A DNA stretch of 64,000 nucleotides from Calvatia gigantea (lineage: Eukaryota > Basidiomycota > Agaricomycetes > Agaricales > Lycoperdaceae): assembly GCA_025093985.1 (NCBI GenBank), contig JACAAK010000004.1:3968001-4032000 (forward strand). Direction: 5' to 3'. Below, one piece after another: positions 22,785 to 34,555 of the stretch. The notes beneath the pieces were generated by a model that saw only the letters and a list, made by a program, of their open reading frames with translations, searched no databases and was not told where the DNA came from. Each line of letters opens with the position of its first letter. The stretch's first letter is position 1. The translations under genes and the position numbers were made by a program.

Positions 22785-22990
22785 CAACACGCCTCCCAAC
22801 TACGATGACATGCTCTTCGGCTTCTGCTGTCGAACCGAGTGTTGAATATGATCAGCCCCAACACCCTTCAAGCCCTCATTGATAAGAATAAGTGTAATCG
22901 GATGGGGTTTCCGTTCTTGTTCGCAGCGTATGCCTGTGCGAGGTTGACTACTTGGTGTAATCTATGTGGCCAGGAGAGGAGGGGGTGCTA
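22785..22990 (+). pseudogene. ATG22-like 3' fragment, copy E
   Basis: A short plus-strand remnant holds CRMGFPFLFAAYACARLTTW, which matches the NWMGFPFLFA end of the other ATG22-like fragments. The PGYD and FGLS region just before it is barely recognisable. It is followed by the module spacer and a TMX fragment, in the usual order. Confidence 0.5.
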
Positions 22991-23379
22991 TCAAGCGGGC
23001 TGGAGAGGTCGGGAATTGAGCGTGAGGTCGGTCGGTCGGTGATTCGTGCATGTGTCGTCGTGGACAGTCAAACATCAGCGCTCAGCTTTTTCAGGGCGCC
23101 CTGTTCCTGTTTTGTAGGCGCCACTGCACCAGGAGTGGCTGGTTTACCGACTTTACAGGTTTCGAGTGTCTTACCGATCGAGGATTTCAAGTGTCGTGTA
23201 TCACTCAGGTGTTGGAGGGACACATGACTCGGGTGGGTTAGCGACTTTTTATGGGTACCGCACTCGCTTTCTGGGTATCGGGCATGGGTACGAGGGGGTA
23301 CAAATATGATATCACTGGGTACAGAAGTGTTCGTGCATACATCTACTACGATATTCACCACCGGCGTAAATTCTGCAAC
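22991..23379. repeat. Spacer, subfamily A type
   Basis: This closely resembles 4680-5028, including the TMX 3' flank (GGGTATCGGGCATGGGTA near 23273). No gene is seen. Confidence 0.45.
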
Positions 23380-23565
23380 CTGGCCAATTAATCTATCTTT
23401 AACGTCCTTCAAGATATTCTCCAGATCAAACGTCTGGAGCCGATCGGCTCTTACCCCTGCTACAAGAAATACTGACAAAACCATTGGAGTACAAACGACA
23501 ACAAGCAGGGCAACGAAGAATGGCATGCTTCCAGTCAAACCCAACCGTGACTGTGCCCCTGCCTT
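23380..23565 (-). pseudogene. TMX copy 4, C-terminal fragment only
   Basis: About 60 codons on the minus strand encode the last helix (LTGSMPFFVALLVVV) and the TFDLENILKD tail of the TMX family. Sequence beyond 23570 is unrelated, so the rest of the gene has been lost. The copy belongs to subfamily A by its 3' flank. Confidence 0.75.
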
Positions 23566-23768
23566 GGGGGTAGGAACCAAATATGTTCAGCACCTATCTG
23601 GCAATAGTGCAAAGTCGACAGATATACGTACTGTTTTCGTACATTCTACAAGCACAAGATCCTTCGTTTGTTCACCTCGGCGGAATGATGATATAGAAAG
23701 CCATTAGCTGATATCCACCAGCCTCCCGAATCTTGGCGGCGAGTGTGAGAAAGTGTGATAAGAAGATC

Positions 23769-23785
23769 GGGGGGGGGGGGGGGGG
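23769..23785 (+). repeat. Run of 17 G
   Basis: An uninterrupted G17 tract lies between TMX fragment 4 and SEC27 copy F. Tracts of this length are error-prone in sequencing and can form quadruplex-like structures in DNA. Confidence 0.9.
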
Positions 23786-23889
23786 TGGTCATTTTAGTGG
23801 TTATCTATCTATTATCAGATCTGGGATCAACGGATGAAAGTGGAAAAAAAAAGAAGATTCTATTTTGTAAAGTACGAAGCGAATTGATC

Positions 23890-26440
23890 CGTTACAAAAG
23901 GTATTTCGCATGCAGTCACTCCTACAGTACCGCTCATTCACTCCCCATCATCCACCTTATCCTCTTCATCTTCATCCTTTCCGCTCTCCCCTTCGCCCCC
24001 AGCGGGGCCACCAACACCGACCAATACACCGTCTTTCACACTTGCCTTCTTGTTTCGCAAAGCTTCTTCCCATCCTTGGTCAAACGACTCCGGGTTAACG
24101 GATGGGTCAGCAATTCCTGCCGCGAGTTTAAAATGGTCTTTGGGTTCGAGGTCGGATGTCGGGGGGTTCGACCACGCGTAGGACTTGGCTGTACAGGATG
24201 TTAGGAATCATGGAAAGGGATAGGAGGGGGAGGCGGAAAACCAACCTGGGTGCGTATGTTCTTGTGAATAGTGCCGCTTCGGGCGCACGACCTGCGTGAA
24301 TGAGTGGGTCTGCGCATTCTTCAGGTTTTCCGAGCTGGAGGAGTGCCGCAATCGTGAGGTTGTTCTGCCCCTTTTCGACTGTACACGACGGCCACCTGAG
24401 TAAAATACAAACCCAGGGATAATGAGTCGTTGTAGTACGCACTGGCTTTTTTTAACGACGTTCTCGACGGCTTTGGAGAAACTCTGCTTGGCGAGATTAA
24501 ACCGCCATATTGGCATTTCCCGTTCGCCGAGAGCTTTCCATTTTGACCCTGCTTCGTTTTCTGGGACGGAGAGCGTGATTTCGCGTGCAGCATCGAGATA
24601 ATCTGGGGAGAGTGCGAGGTTGAACTTACGATCTGAGTCTGTAGTCGCCGTAATCGCTAGTTCTTTTATATCCATGCATTCGTCGAGCTAGCAGACACAT
24701 AAAAGGAGGTGGGGATGGGGAATGGGGGGCGTACCTCGACCCTCGAGGAACCTCGCGACTTTGTTTAGTTGGTCTTTGGGGATTGATGTAAGGAGTTCTG
24801 CTGCCACATCGAGGCCTCCGCAAAGGATGGCAGTTTGGTATTTGATAACTGTGAGTGAGGGTGTGTAGGCGTTGCTTTTGACCTCTTGTCCGCGAGGTAG
24901 ATGCAGTTGTGGGCGGGGATGTAGCCGAGGGGGTATAAGCGGCTATAAAGAGATGTTAAACACGGGGCGAGGGTGAAAGCAGGAAGGGGCCTGACCTATC
25001 AAATGGGCTGACGGTATATGGTTCCGTTCTAATAGAGTAAGAGAGGCGGTTGGGTGTTGTGTAAATGAAGCACTCGCCAATCCATTTGCCTGTTTGGACA
25101 TTTGAGAGTGGGTGTAAGTTCAACGTTTATGGACATCGATGGTGAAGAGCGTACCTGATGTTGACCTCAGAAATAACTTCGAACGCCTCTCCGACACCTT
25201 CCTCTGTGATTTCAGTGCCTTCGTCTGTTTCGTCTTGATACACGTCTTAGTCACGGAGCCATCGCAAAGGCCTGCAAGGACCCAGGGCTCTGTTTGCTGG
25301 TACTCAGGTGATGAGATCTTTTCCGTTTTAACTCTGATTCGGTCTCAGTGAAAGATAGTACAGTTTCGTGTGTAGTGTCCAGACCGTCTCGGAAGAGTGT
25401 GAGGTCGAGTTTACGGTCCGGTCGGCTGCTACCATAATCGTTAGTTCTTCTACCTATAGTCCAAGTCAAACGAGGTTAGAACGCGCCTGAAGGGAGATAG
25501 GAAAAGGGGAATGGCGTCCCTCGACCCTCAAGGAATTTCGTTACTCTGTTTAGTTGGTCCGTGGGGAGGACTCCTGTCGCAACACTGAGCAGTAGTCCTG
25601 CGATTGCGAGCGCGCCAATCAACCGGCCGTTGAGCGAAGGGACAGAGGGACAGAGAACGGACCCAGAAGCGCACAACAGCTTCTCATCTGTTCCAGGTGC
25701 AAGTTTCTTGTGGCACGGTGTGACCCGTGATGCGTCACAGGCATCAGACTCTGAAGCCCGATCTTCTTCGGAATCATCGAGGCCACTTCCGTCCCGAGAA
25801 ATGGCACCATATTACCTGGTTGAACGCTGAACGGTAGGTGTAAGCCGTCGTTAACCTTAACAGCAACTCGAAAGTCTCTTCGACACCTTCGTCCATAATA
25901 TCAGCGCCTTCGTCGAATTAATCTTGGTCCGTGTCTCTATCAAATCGGGGGGCGTAGATCAAGTCGTCGGAGATGATTGCTATGAGAGCCCCTGTCGTTG
26001 ACCAACATACCTACATTCGGACCTTAGCGCAAGTGGGGCAAGCTCAATATGAAGTAGCTCACGTTCTCAGCGTCGACGTCGACCTCATACTGTTGACGCT
26101 CGGCCGCCAAAGCTTCCCATATAGACTCGGCTTCGTTTTCGGGGACGGAGAGCGTAATTTTGTGTGCGGCGCCGAGATCGTCTCGGGGAGTGCAAGGTCG
26201 GGTTTATGGTCTGGTTCATTGCTGCTATAATCACCGGTTCCTTCATGCCTGTGGTTCAAATCATGTCAGGTTAGAAAACGCGTAAATGGAGGGGAGGAAA
26301 AAAGGGCATAGGGTGACATACCTCGACCCCAGGAAACCTAGAGACTACGTTTAGTTGGTCTTTGAGAGGGGTTCTGTTGCGGCGTCGAAGTCACCGCGAT
26401 AAGATAGCAATTTGGTATTGTGACTGAGAATGTGTGGCGG
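23890..26440 (-). pseudogene. SEC27 (beta'-COP) pseudogene, copy F, with internal duplications
   Basis: Pieces on the minus strand are exon 10 (23930-24190), 9 (24245-24400), 8 (24440-24670), 7 (24735-24930), 6 (24990-25110), 5 (25140-25250), a sliver of exon 2 (25250-25300), exon 8 (25305-25435), 7 (25505-25600), block Y (25600-25700), exon 5 (25850-26010), the start of exon 4 (26045-26080), exon 8 a third time (26085-26240) and exon 7 (26320-26420). Near 25560-25620 block Y is fused in frame to the exon 7 motif LNRVTKFLEGR. No functional product is possible. Confidence 0.75.
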
Positions 26441-27583
26441 GAATCCCGAGGTCCTCGTCTGCGAGTTAGATAGGATTTTAACCAAGGACGTCGTACAGGA
26501 CACAGCCGGCTTCCGGGACAGCTCGTAGCACTGCACATTTCGTTATGTTCCAATGAAATCGCAAATTCGCCGTACTGGCCTTTGCTGAGGATTGATCGTT
26601 GATCGTCGAGTGGCCAGCGGAGACACAGACCCTGTTTCTGGCCTGAACGCATCGAGTCGTTTTTAATTTGTGGATGTGAGTGTAGGATGGTGCTCGCTTC
26701 GCACCACAAAGTATGGATTGTGACACCCTACCCATGATATATGTTGACATTGTTGTGATGCTGAGAAGGAAGGCATGAAACTGTGAAGCGACAGGTCCCA
26801 GGGTACTCACTCATATACGTGGGATAGTGCCGGAGCATGTTCTTATTGCATGACACCTGTTCCACCAATACGGAGTACTGAGCGACGAGCAGTAGTCCGA
26901 GAAATGCGAGTACGGAATTCAACGACCCTGCGTTAAGCGAAGAGACCTGGAAGGAACCCAGAAGTGCAGGACAGCCGATACTAGGATTATATTAGAGGTA
27001 CCCGGTAGCTTCCCACCTGCTAGCATAAGGAGCGGGGTGCAATTTCCTCAAAATTGCACCTTTCGTGTGCCCTGGCCCACTGCGTGATGCGTCACAGGCA
27101 ATACGCTCTGTAGCCCCCTCTTCAGCGCTTCGGCTCTGCCTCCTCCCACTCCGGAAGATTCCACCTGTTGGAATCTGTGACGTCACGCTAGATAGACAAA
27201 CTCCGGCCTGTTGAGCCTCGTTGATTACATGCCCCCCCCTATATAACATTGTAGTCTACATCGATTGTACCTCGCTCGTTTACCCCTCTAATGTCACCAT
27301 GTCGCCCTCGAATGAGTCCCTTCAACACCACCCGCGACAGATTCAACGAACAGCTTCGAAAGTCTCTTCAAGTGTTGCGTACCATTCGGGTGTTGGAGGG
27401 ATGCACGTCTTGGATGGGGTTCCGGGGGTGGGGGATAACGGCTTTTTGCGGGTGCTGAACTCACTTTCTGGATATTGGGCATGGAGTACGGGGGGACACA
27501 AATATGATATCACTGGGCATGGAAGTGTTCGTACATACACCTACTTCAATATACGGCTGGCATAAATTCTACAGCCTAACCAA
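26440..27583. other. Degenerate module sequence upstream of TMX copy 5 3' end
   Basis: A further block Y-like piece is present at about 26880-27005, and the subfamily A TMX 3' flank at about 27420-27583. The rest (26440-26880 and 27005-27420) has no feature I can support. No ATG22-like motif was found here, so this module has lost that part. Confidence 0.35.
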
Positions 27584-29217
27584 TTAACTTGTCTTTAACA
27601 TCTCAAAGATATTCTCCAGATCAAATGTCCGGAGCCTACCGACTTTTGCGCCCGCTACAAGAAATCCTAACAAAACTATCAGAGTACAAACAACAACTAG
27701 CAGGGCAATCAAAAATGGCCTACTTCCAGTCAAAGCTAACCGCTGTTCCTCTGCCGTTGCATTGGTATCAACCGTCTCATATGACCGTGATGTGGGGTGG
27801 TCCCTGTTTGGCTGGTATCCGTTGAGATAAGCTTTGGCGGATGATAGCAGTACTCGGTTCATATTCTGATTGATTTGGTCAAGTGGCAAAGGTTTGAAGG
27901 AAGCAAATTCGTCGCCATGCGAAGTTTCGGCGTCCGTGAGAAAGAAACCATATGTAATGGCATTGGCCACAGATAGGTCGTGGGAACTAGGAGAGGACAT
28001 CGACTTGAGGAGACTTTCGGCAAAAATGACATTGGCAGCCTCAACTGGAATGTTTTTGACAATAGGAGGCCCAGAGCGTGTTACAGCTTGAAGATGGCCA
28101 TTTGACAGGGTCACGGTGGCAGGGGCCAAATGCAGCTGAGGATCACAAATCAACGCAGAGGCGAGAATTGGCTCTTCATTTTTTCCAAGGCTGAAATTTG
28201 TGTGGGGCGGAATGAAATTTGTTGGAATATCTCCAAGGTCAAGTGTAGAATCGCCTTTGTCTCGAAGGGTGGAGTTAGCTCCCAAAAAAAGGAAGCCATT
28301 GAGAGGGTAATCAGAGAGGGGGAAATTGGTTGTCTGGCCGGCTTCCAGGATTAGACGGATCACTGGGCACCTTATCAGCAGTGGATAGGGCCTCGGCAAG
28401 TAGGAAGCACACCAAATCACTCACAGCCAATATCAGGAGTTATAAAATCAGGACTGGCCTCCAGGGGACTTAGCATCCAGACACTATTATCGATGGTCCA
28501 AGTAAACATGATCCACACATTGACCATTGGCTGTTTCCAGGAACAGCTGAAATTGTAGGTGATGACATCACTGTCATACTTGACTGTCCTGTTGGTTGAT
28601 AATAGGGTAAGTGATGGCCAGGGTATGAGCACATTTTCCTCGGATTGAAAACCATAACTTGTATTCTCGAGGAGTTCGATTTTAACAATAGCATCAGCAC
28701 GATCAATTGCCAACCGATTGCTGGGGTTTGTAAAAAGTGATTCCGCCATGGTGAGATTGACGATCAAGATTGTCAACGGGTGCTCAAGGAAGATTGAACT
28801 GACGCTTATTGCACTTGGGCCCAATGCATTAAGGAAAATAAGCAGCACTGAGCCCATGAAACCCAACCGGAACGAAAGTGTTGCCCTGTCCGAGGTGAAA
28901 TGCTTGAGTTGATCAATGAAGCCAGCCGTCACGCGGGACACAACGTCAGTCTTCCCAGGGACCAGGCTTCCAGACATGCGATATTGTTCCATCCACTCTG
29001 CACTGAAGATATGGAGGAGGACGTCCTTGACGATAAAATTTGCGAGGGCGTGCCAGAGGATGGAGATGACTATGAAGCGCCTTTTGCTTCCGTGGGGGTG
29101 ATATTCGAAGGGAGGTTGAGAGGAACAGGGTTTTGTCCTACAGCGTGTGCGAGGATAATAAAGGAGGTCTTGTCCTGGAGGGGGCAGAGCGTTATAGCTG
29201 AAAGATGGTAGGGACAT
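27584..29217 (-). CDS. TMX membrane glycoprotein copy 5, open but lacking helix 1
   Basis: Exon 1 (28425-29217) and exon 2 (27584-28341) with an 83-bp intron give 516 residues without a stop. Helices 2, 3 and 4, the HIFSAEWMEQY and FLNALGP signatures and the glycosylation-rich ectodomain are intact. Compared with copy 3, the N-terminus has lost about 40 codons after LPPPGQD, including helix 1. About 35 codons are read in a shifted frame until a second shift restores the family frame before ILWHAL. The usual acceptor AG is changed, and a neighbouring AG four bases upstream keeps the phase. It could be expressed with altered topology, or be at an early stage of decay. Confidence 0.65.
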
Positions 29218-29479
29218 ATCAACGAGAGGTGTGGAAGCTAGTTAAATCTACAACTGTTTTAACACTTATATTGTGGCTTATCTGCTAATTTTAGCTGTGA
29301 TTTGTATGTTTTGTCTGTTGGTAGGAGGAGATACCAACAGCACCGGGGATGATAGCAGATGTTGGTAACTAGGACTCCTGCGACCCATAAACGAAACCTG
29401 TTGTTCAACGTTCAACAGTGTTTGTTATAATTTCTTCTCACCGGCCCGTAAAGTCAACTAATAATGGTGTACACTCATA

Positions 29480-29770
29480 ATTCAAGAAATTCAGATCTCA
29501 AACAACAACCCTCCCCTTGAATTTAGACCAGGATCACTTCTATTCATGCCATCCAGAGGCACCCATACTACGAGTCCTCATCATTTCAGTGTTGGATGGA
29601 TCATATATCCAGGATACCTGATGATATTGCTTTTAAAAAGACCACCAACGCCAAATCTTGATGACGGATATGCGTTCAGCATTCCCGGGCTTAATGGCGA
29701 CTCGGGAAAATCCGATGACAAGAATGGATATGTTGTAACACCCTGGCGGCCTGTCTGCTAATGCACGGCC
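29480..29770. repeat. Block X, copy 4, truncated
   Basis: This shorter copy of the unidentified segment follows the TMX copy 5 upstream region (29218-29480, with a TATA-like element near 29266). No gene is seen. Confidence 0.45.
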
Positions 29771-29789
29771 TGTTTGGGCGGGCAAGTCT

Positions 29790-30610
29790 CCGCATTTTTA
29801 CACGCACTGGCTTCTTGAATAATCACCACTATCAACACTTCTCCGACATCCCAAGTGCTCAACGCGATCAACATCAAACTCTCCAGATCGCCCGCCCCCG
29901 GAAAACCCTCTTTGACAAGGTTATACCGCCATACCGTCGGTACTCGGCCGCCGAGAGCTTCCCATTTGGACTCAACTTCGTTTTCGGGTGACGGAAATTG
30001 TGATATTGTATGCGGCGTCGAAATCGTCTTGGGGAGCGCAAGGTCGAGTGCTCGTGGTCTGGCGGAGTGCTGTTGTAGTCACTAGTTCTCCGTAATTATG
30101 GCTTAAGTCATGTCATGTCAGAAAACACATAAACAGCGGTTATAATACGCACTGGCTTCTTGTATGGCACACTCGACATCTCCCCAATCCCTCAAACTAG
30201 ACTCCCCAGATCGCCGGCTCTGGAGAAAGTCTCCTTGGCGAGGTCAAATCGCCATAGTTTGGACGCTCAGCCGCAGAGAGTTTCACATTTGGACTTGGGT
30301 TTTTTCGGGAACAGAGAGTGCAATTTCGCGTGAAGCGTCGCGATCGCCTAGGGAGGGTACGAGATTGAATTTGTGGGCTGGTCGTTTGTAACTGTGTTCG
30401 CTAGTTCTTTCACATTCATGATTCCGGTCGTGTGAAGTTAGAAAGCACATAACGGGAGGTGAGAAGAAGGAATGGGGACGTACCTCGACCCTCGAAGTAA
30501 ACTTTGCTAAGTCGGACCTTAGGGATTGGTGGGGGGAGGTCTGCTGCTGCATGGAGGTTCCCGCGGACAACCGTAGTTTGGCGTTCTGCAACACGCGCTA
30601 AGAGTATCAT
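29790..30610 (-). pseudogene. SEC27 exon 8 (twice) and exon 7 fragment, copy G
   Basis: Antisense exon 8 pieces lie at about 29800-30075 and 30140-30400, and exon 7 at 30480-30600. The tandem exon 8 arrangement is like that in copies A and B. No other exons are present. Sequence to the right (after 30610) is unrelated. Confidence 0.65.
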
Positions 30611-30632
30611 TCTCCACCCTTGTTGACTATGC

Positions 30633-31130
30633 CTATTGCCTGTATGCCTGACAAGGCAGAGTATTTTTCCCTCGAGTATTGATTTCGGTAATCTTGAGCT
30701 TCTGATTGCCTACATCAGAATCATACAACCTCCCTTTGGCGTCGGCAAGGTGGAAGGAGATGGATGGCACAAGGGTCTTGACCTTCTCGGTAGCGTTTCC
30801 CCGGATCTGGTGCCCATCCTCGTTGATACGACCACGAAAAGCAGGAACGGCCGACCTTGAGTAGAGGTGAGTTCGGGTGTCGACAAATATGAACCTTCCA
30901 GGGATCTTTCTCCCTCTTCTGCTTCTTGGATTCGGGCGAGCGCTGAGGGCTTCAGTGTATGGCATACGAAATTGGTATTCGGAGACTAGAGTTGGACGAT
31001 GGGTCGGATACAGTAGTGGCATCATGGAAAAAATGAGAATGATGTGGCTTAGGACCTGGACAATTCCAAGAATGGTTATCTCATAGAGGACCCACAATCG
31101 TCCACTCCTATCAACAGAAGGACAACTCAA
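30633..31130 (-). CDS. Hypothetical 165-residue protein
   Basis: A single open frame starts at 31130. It contains one hydrophobic segment (about residues 18-42, TILGIVQVLSHIILIF) and then a basic region with RSRRGRK. I do not recognise it. It lies in a 1.5-kb island (30610-32150) that does not belong to the repeated module. It could be an exon of a larger gene or a chance frame. Confidence 0.3.
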   Translation of the reverse strand: MSCPSVDRSGRLWVLYEITILGIVQVLSHIILIFSMMPLLYPTHRPTLVSEYQFRMPYTEALSARPNPRSRRGRKIPGRFIFVDTRTHLYSRSAVPAFRGRINEDGHQIRGNATEKVKTLVPSISFHLADAKGRLYDSDVGNQKLKITEINTRGKNTLPCQAYRQ

Positions 31131-31626
31131 AGGCTTTGCTGGAGCTATAATACCACGGTTTGTAGGTTTTTTGCCTCTGGCTTCTGAGTTTTTCTAGTCA
31201 TGGGTTCGGTGACAGGGGGATGAAATGCCCATTGCACCTCTCAAGCGCTTGGTTGTCGAGTCAGGAATATTTAGAAGAGCGAAAATCTGCTCCATGTCTT
31301 ACAAAAATATTTAGGCGACCTCTCATCTCGAAATCTACGACTCATCGTGTGCGAAGCCAGAATTACCCCTCCCCAAGTCGAAATCCGCCCGACAGTATCT
31401 GGTCAACGTTGCGAACCTTTGGCTGGGGAACCACCTGACCGTGAGACAACCATCACTCTACTCCTCAAAACTTTGCTCAAGTGTTCAAGCGCTCACCGTT
31501 CGAAGCGCAAGGCCGATCGTCAAAAGTTAAAACCCACTAGGCCGTTTTCTCGGGTTTCATCTGCTCCCACTGGGCCTCGTTAGTAAAGTAACCCTAGTCT
31601 CTGGGATTGCATTTTACTCAAAAAAC

Positions 31627-32110
31627 ATGCATAATTTTGCTCGCGACCTTATCGGCGGCCCTTTGCGAACGTGGTATGAGAGCATCGATGCGGTGACTGT
31701 CGATGTGTTTTTATCCGACTTTTTCAAGAGGGCCGCGAAAAGCGACGACCCCAATAGCCAAACCGTTCGGAAGTTTGTGATGGAGATCACCAAGGATTTA
31801 ACACAGAACGGTGAATTACAGCGTGCCTTGAATGATTTGTGAGTCTGCCTACTGCCAGTTTGAAATGTTCAATTAATCATATCATACTCTAATCAGCCGA
31901 ACAAGTGGTTCTAAGGAGGCGGGCTCGTACAAACCATTGGTCACCCTGTACAGCAACTTGTTGTACGCGCTACAAGAACCGAGGTTGAAACCCGAGCTGT
32001 CCTCAAAGAAAACAAAACGCACCCAACTGAGACCGCTTGCTACGACTCTTTCCCTCTGCTATACAACTGGGAGAAATGGAGTTACATGTCTGTCAAGCCT
32101 GACATCCTGA
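31627..32110 (+). CDS. Hypothetical protein, two exons, possibly N-terminally truncated
   Basis: Exon 1 (31627-31838) and exon 2 (31897-32110) are joined across a 58-bp intron with a GTGAGT donor and a CAG acceptor, and the phase is kept. The product is 141 residues, begins MHNFARDLIGGPLRTWYES, and is rich in helix-forming residues (FFKRAAKS, VRKFVMEITKDL, YSNLLYALQEP). The intron consistency suggests a real or recently real gene. The family is not recognised. Open stretches upstream (31220-31583) do not splice cleanly to it. Confidence 0.45.
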
Positions 32111-32164
32111 TCATCTTGAAAACGCTATCGAGTTGAACCATACACTTGACCAGGCCAACCTGTC

Positions 32165-33485
32165 GGAGGAGAGGGTTTAGAGGTTGGCAGTGAGGAATTC
32201 GTGGTTGTGGGTACAGGTGAGTTTGCGGGAGGGGTCTACGGGGAATGTGGTTCCGTCGCGGCCGAGTTGTAGGTTAAGTACGATAAAATTGTGATTAATT
32301 GAACTTATTATAAAGGGAGAAGGAAGGCAGAAGAGACGTACTTCGATGACGACAACACCGTCATCGAAGCCAACTGCGACTTCATTCGTGTCCTTGCGAA
32401 GCGCAATACACCATGCTCGTTCGAGAGCGTAGCTTAACGTATGCTCGATACGGTGTGGACCACTGTTCCAGATCTTGACTGTGCCGTCTTCACTTCCACT
32501 GATAACGATTGGGAGGTTGGGATGGAAGAGAGCGAAGGAGACATGGTTGGTGTGACCTTCCGTCGTCTGGACACAACTCTTGGAGAGGTGGTCCCAGACT
32601 TTGACAGTCTTGTTGTCGCAGGTGGTGATAAGGTAAAGTCAACGTAGTTTACGCCCTGGTCGTGAGCTTCCGTTGTGAAGTTTGCTGTTGGAGAGCCGAT
32701 GGACCACATTTTGACGGTCCGATCGAGACGTGCTGTGACGAAAGTGGTGGAATCTTTTGAGTTGAATGTGATGTTCATGATGTAGTGCGTATGGCCCTCG
32801 TATGTCTGCCGAGTGTTAGCAAAGAGCGGAAAGATTGCATATCCGGGTATTGTACCATTCCTTGTCCCAGTCCCAGGTCTTGATGGTCATATCGCCACTA
32901 TCAGTCAGTATAATAGGCGCAGTATGACGCATGATGAGGCCCCGGATATAATGGGTATTGTAATTGTGGACACGGAGCTCATCCGAACAAGTGCCCCCAC
33001 CTTGAGCGGGATGCGATTTCTTGGACTACAATATAGGACGCGTCTCATCATATGCATCACGCTCCCTGGCCCGCTCTATGATGGTCCGCTCTTCTCAGTC
33101 TCGAAGTATCTATATTCTCGAGGCCACCCCCACCCAGAGAAATGGCACTATGTGCCGTATACTGAAATACATATTTTCTATTCCTTCACAAGTACTCTCC
33201 TTTCCAATTTCCATACAACGTAGCGCAAGGACAAACTCTCACCAGCAAGTCAGGACCTCATAACCCAACACCTGACACCAAAGGCCTCTCCCAATCCGCA
33301 ATTCCGCCTCCTCCCACGACGGAATTCCTGTCACTAACTTCATTCGAACGTCAGCCAAGAGGGCGAGGGTCAAATGCGAAACGACCTACTTGGTATCAAC
33401 ATTAACCCATAATACTTCCTACACTCCCAATCCCAAAACATTACATACCCAGATCCCTTCGCACCCCAAAAGAAGTCCACCATGC
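32165..33485 (-). pseudogene. SEC27 (beta'-COP) pseudogene, copy H
   Basis: The minus strand holds the 5' end of exon 4 (32165-32270), nearly all of exon 3 with its WD repeats (32340-32812, with a deletion of about 25 bp near 32635), and part of exon 2 (32815-32985). After unrelated or block Y-flank sequence (33000-33345) comes exon 4 again (33345-33485). This is the only pseudogene copy retaining most of exon 3. Stops and the deletion break the frame. Confidence 0.7.
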
Positions 33486-33870
33486 AATCCATCAGCCGCG
33501 AATACGCTCGGATTTTGGTATACTCAGAGGCATCGGATGATCAACACACAGCGAATGGTGAAGTCTATTTTTTCTGTACGACTCCAGCCGCCAGTCCACA
33601 ACGCCTGAGAATTGTGGACTTACAACGCCATATTTGGCCTCTTCTAAATACCCTACTACGCCTTCTCCTAAACGATGATGGTGAAACTCACGCCTCCCGG
33701 AGACAATTTCTTTGCCCGACTCGCCCTGTTTTTTTTCGAACAGAACGTCGAGCATGGTTATGCCCAACGTGATTTGGGCGATCGTTGACAATAGCGAAAG
33801 TAATCGGATGGAGTTTCCGCTCTTGTTTACGGTGCGTAGTTGTGAGAATTTGGTTTTTGGTTTGCGGTTG
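33485..33870 (+). pseudogene. ATG22-like 3' fragment, copy H
   Basis: This is a degenerate plus-strand remnant with the same left junction to antisense SEC27 exon 4. The remnants of LTPPGDN, FARLALF and NRMEFPLLF correspond to motifs of the better copy at 16215-16790. Many stops are present. Confidence 0.5.
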
Positions 33871-34555
33871 ATGTGACCAAGGTCCAGAGGTAGGAGACAA
33901 AGTCGGCTGGAAAGGTTAGGGAAAAGTACACGAAGGTTGATTAACGGAGTGGTTGTTGAGTCGTGTAAGAGTGTATCGCCGATGACGGTCAGATATCAAC
34001 TTTTTCAGGTGCCTTGTTTCGGGCTTGAAGGGGCCAATGTCCTAAGAGTGGTTGATTTTCGACTTGATCAGTTTCGACGATCTTGCCAGTTCCGAGTGTC
34101 CGCGTATCGCCCAAGTGTTGGAGAGGCGCGCTACTCTCAGATAAAATTCCAGAGGTGAAGGATTGGTAGCTTTTTGTAGACGCCTTACTCGCCCTCTAGA
34201 TATCGAGCACAGGATACGAAAACGAAGAAATACAACTCCACTAGCCACCTTTAAGTTGTTACCGGTGCTGGGGTGCCTCGGGATCCCCCCAGTAAATATT
34301 ACTGGACACAGGTTGAACCGTTGTAACAAGAATATACGCTGACGAACATCCTTGGGAGCTGGTATCAAAACACAAAGTCGTGATCTCCAAAGCCTGGCGG
34401 CAGTACCATTTAATTCCACGTACCGCTGTGCAACAATCCTCTCCTCTCGCACCGGTTCCAGCTGTCCCTCCCAAAGAGCACAAAAGTTCAAGCCATATAT
34501 TCGCTATAATATTCACCGTCAGCGTAAACTTCTACAATTTAACCAAATAATTTAT
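33871..34555. repeat. Spacer and 3' flank of TMX, subfamily B type
   Basis: Bases 33965-34140 resemble the spacer in other modules, and 34135-34555 resemble 16975-17372 downstream of TMX copy 3. No gene is seen. Confidence 0.5.
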
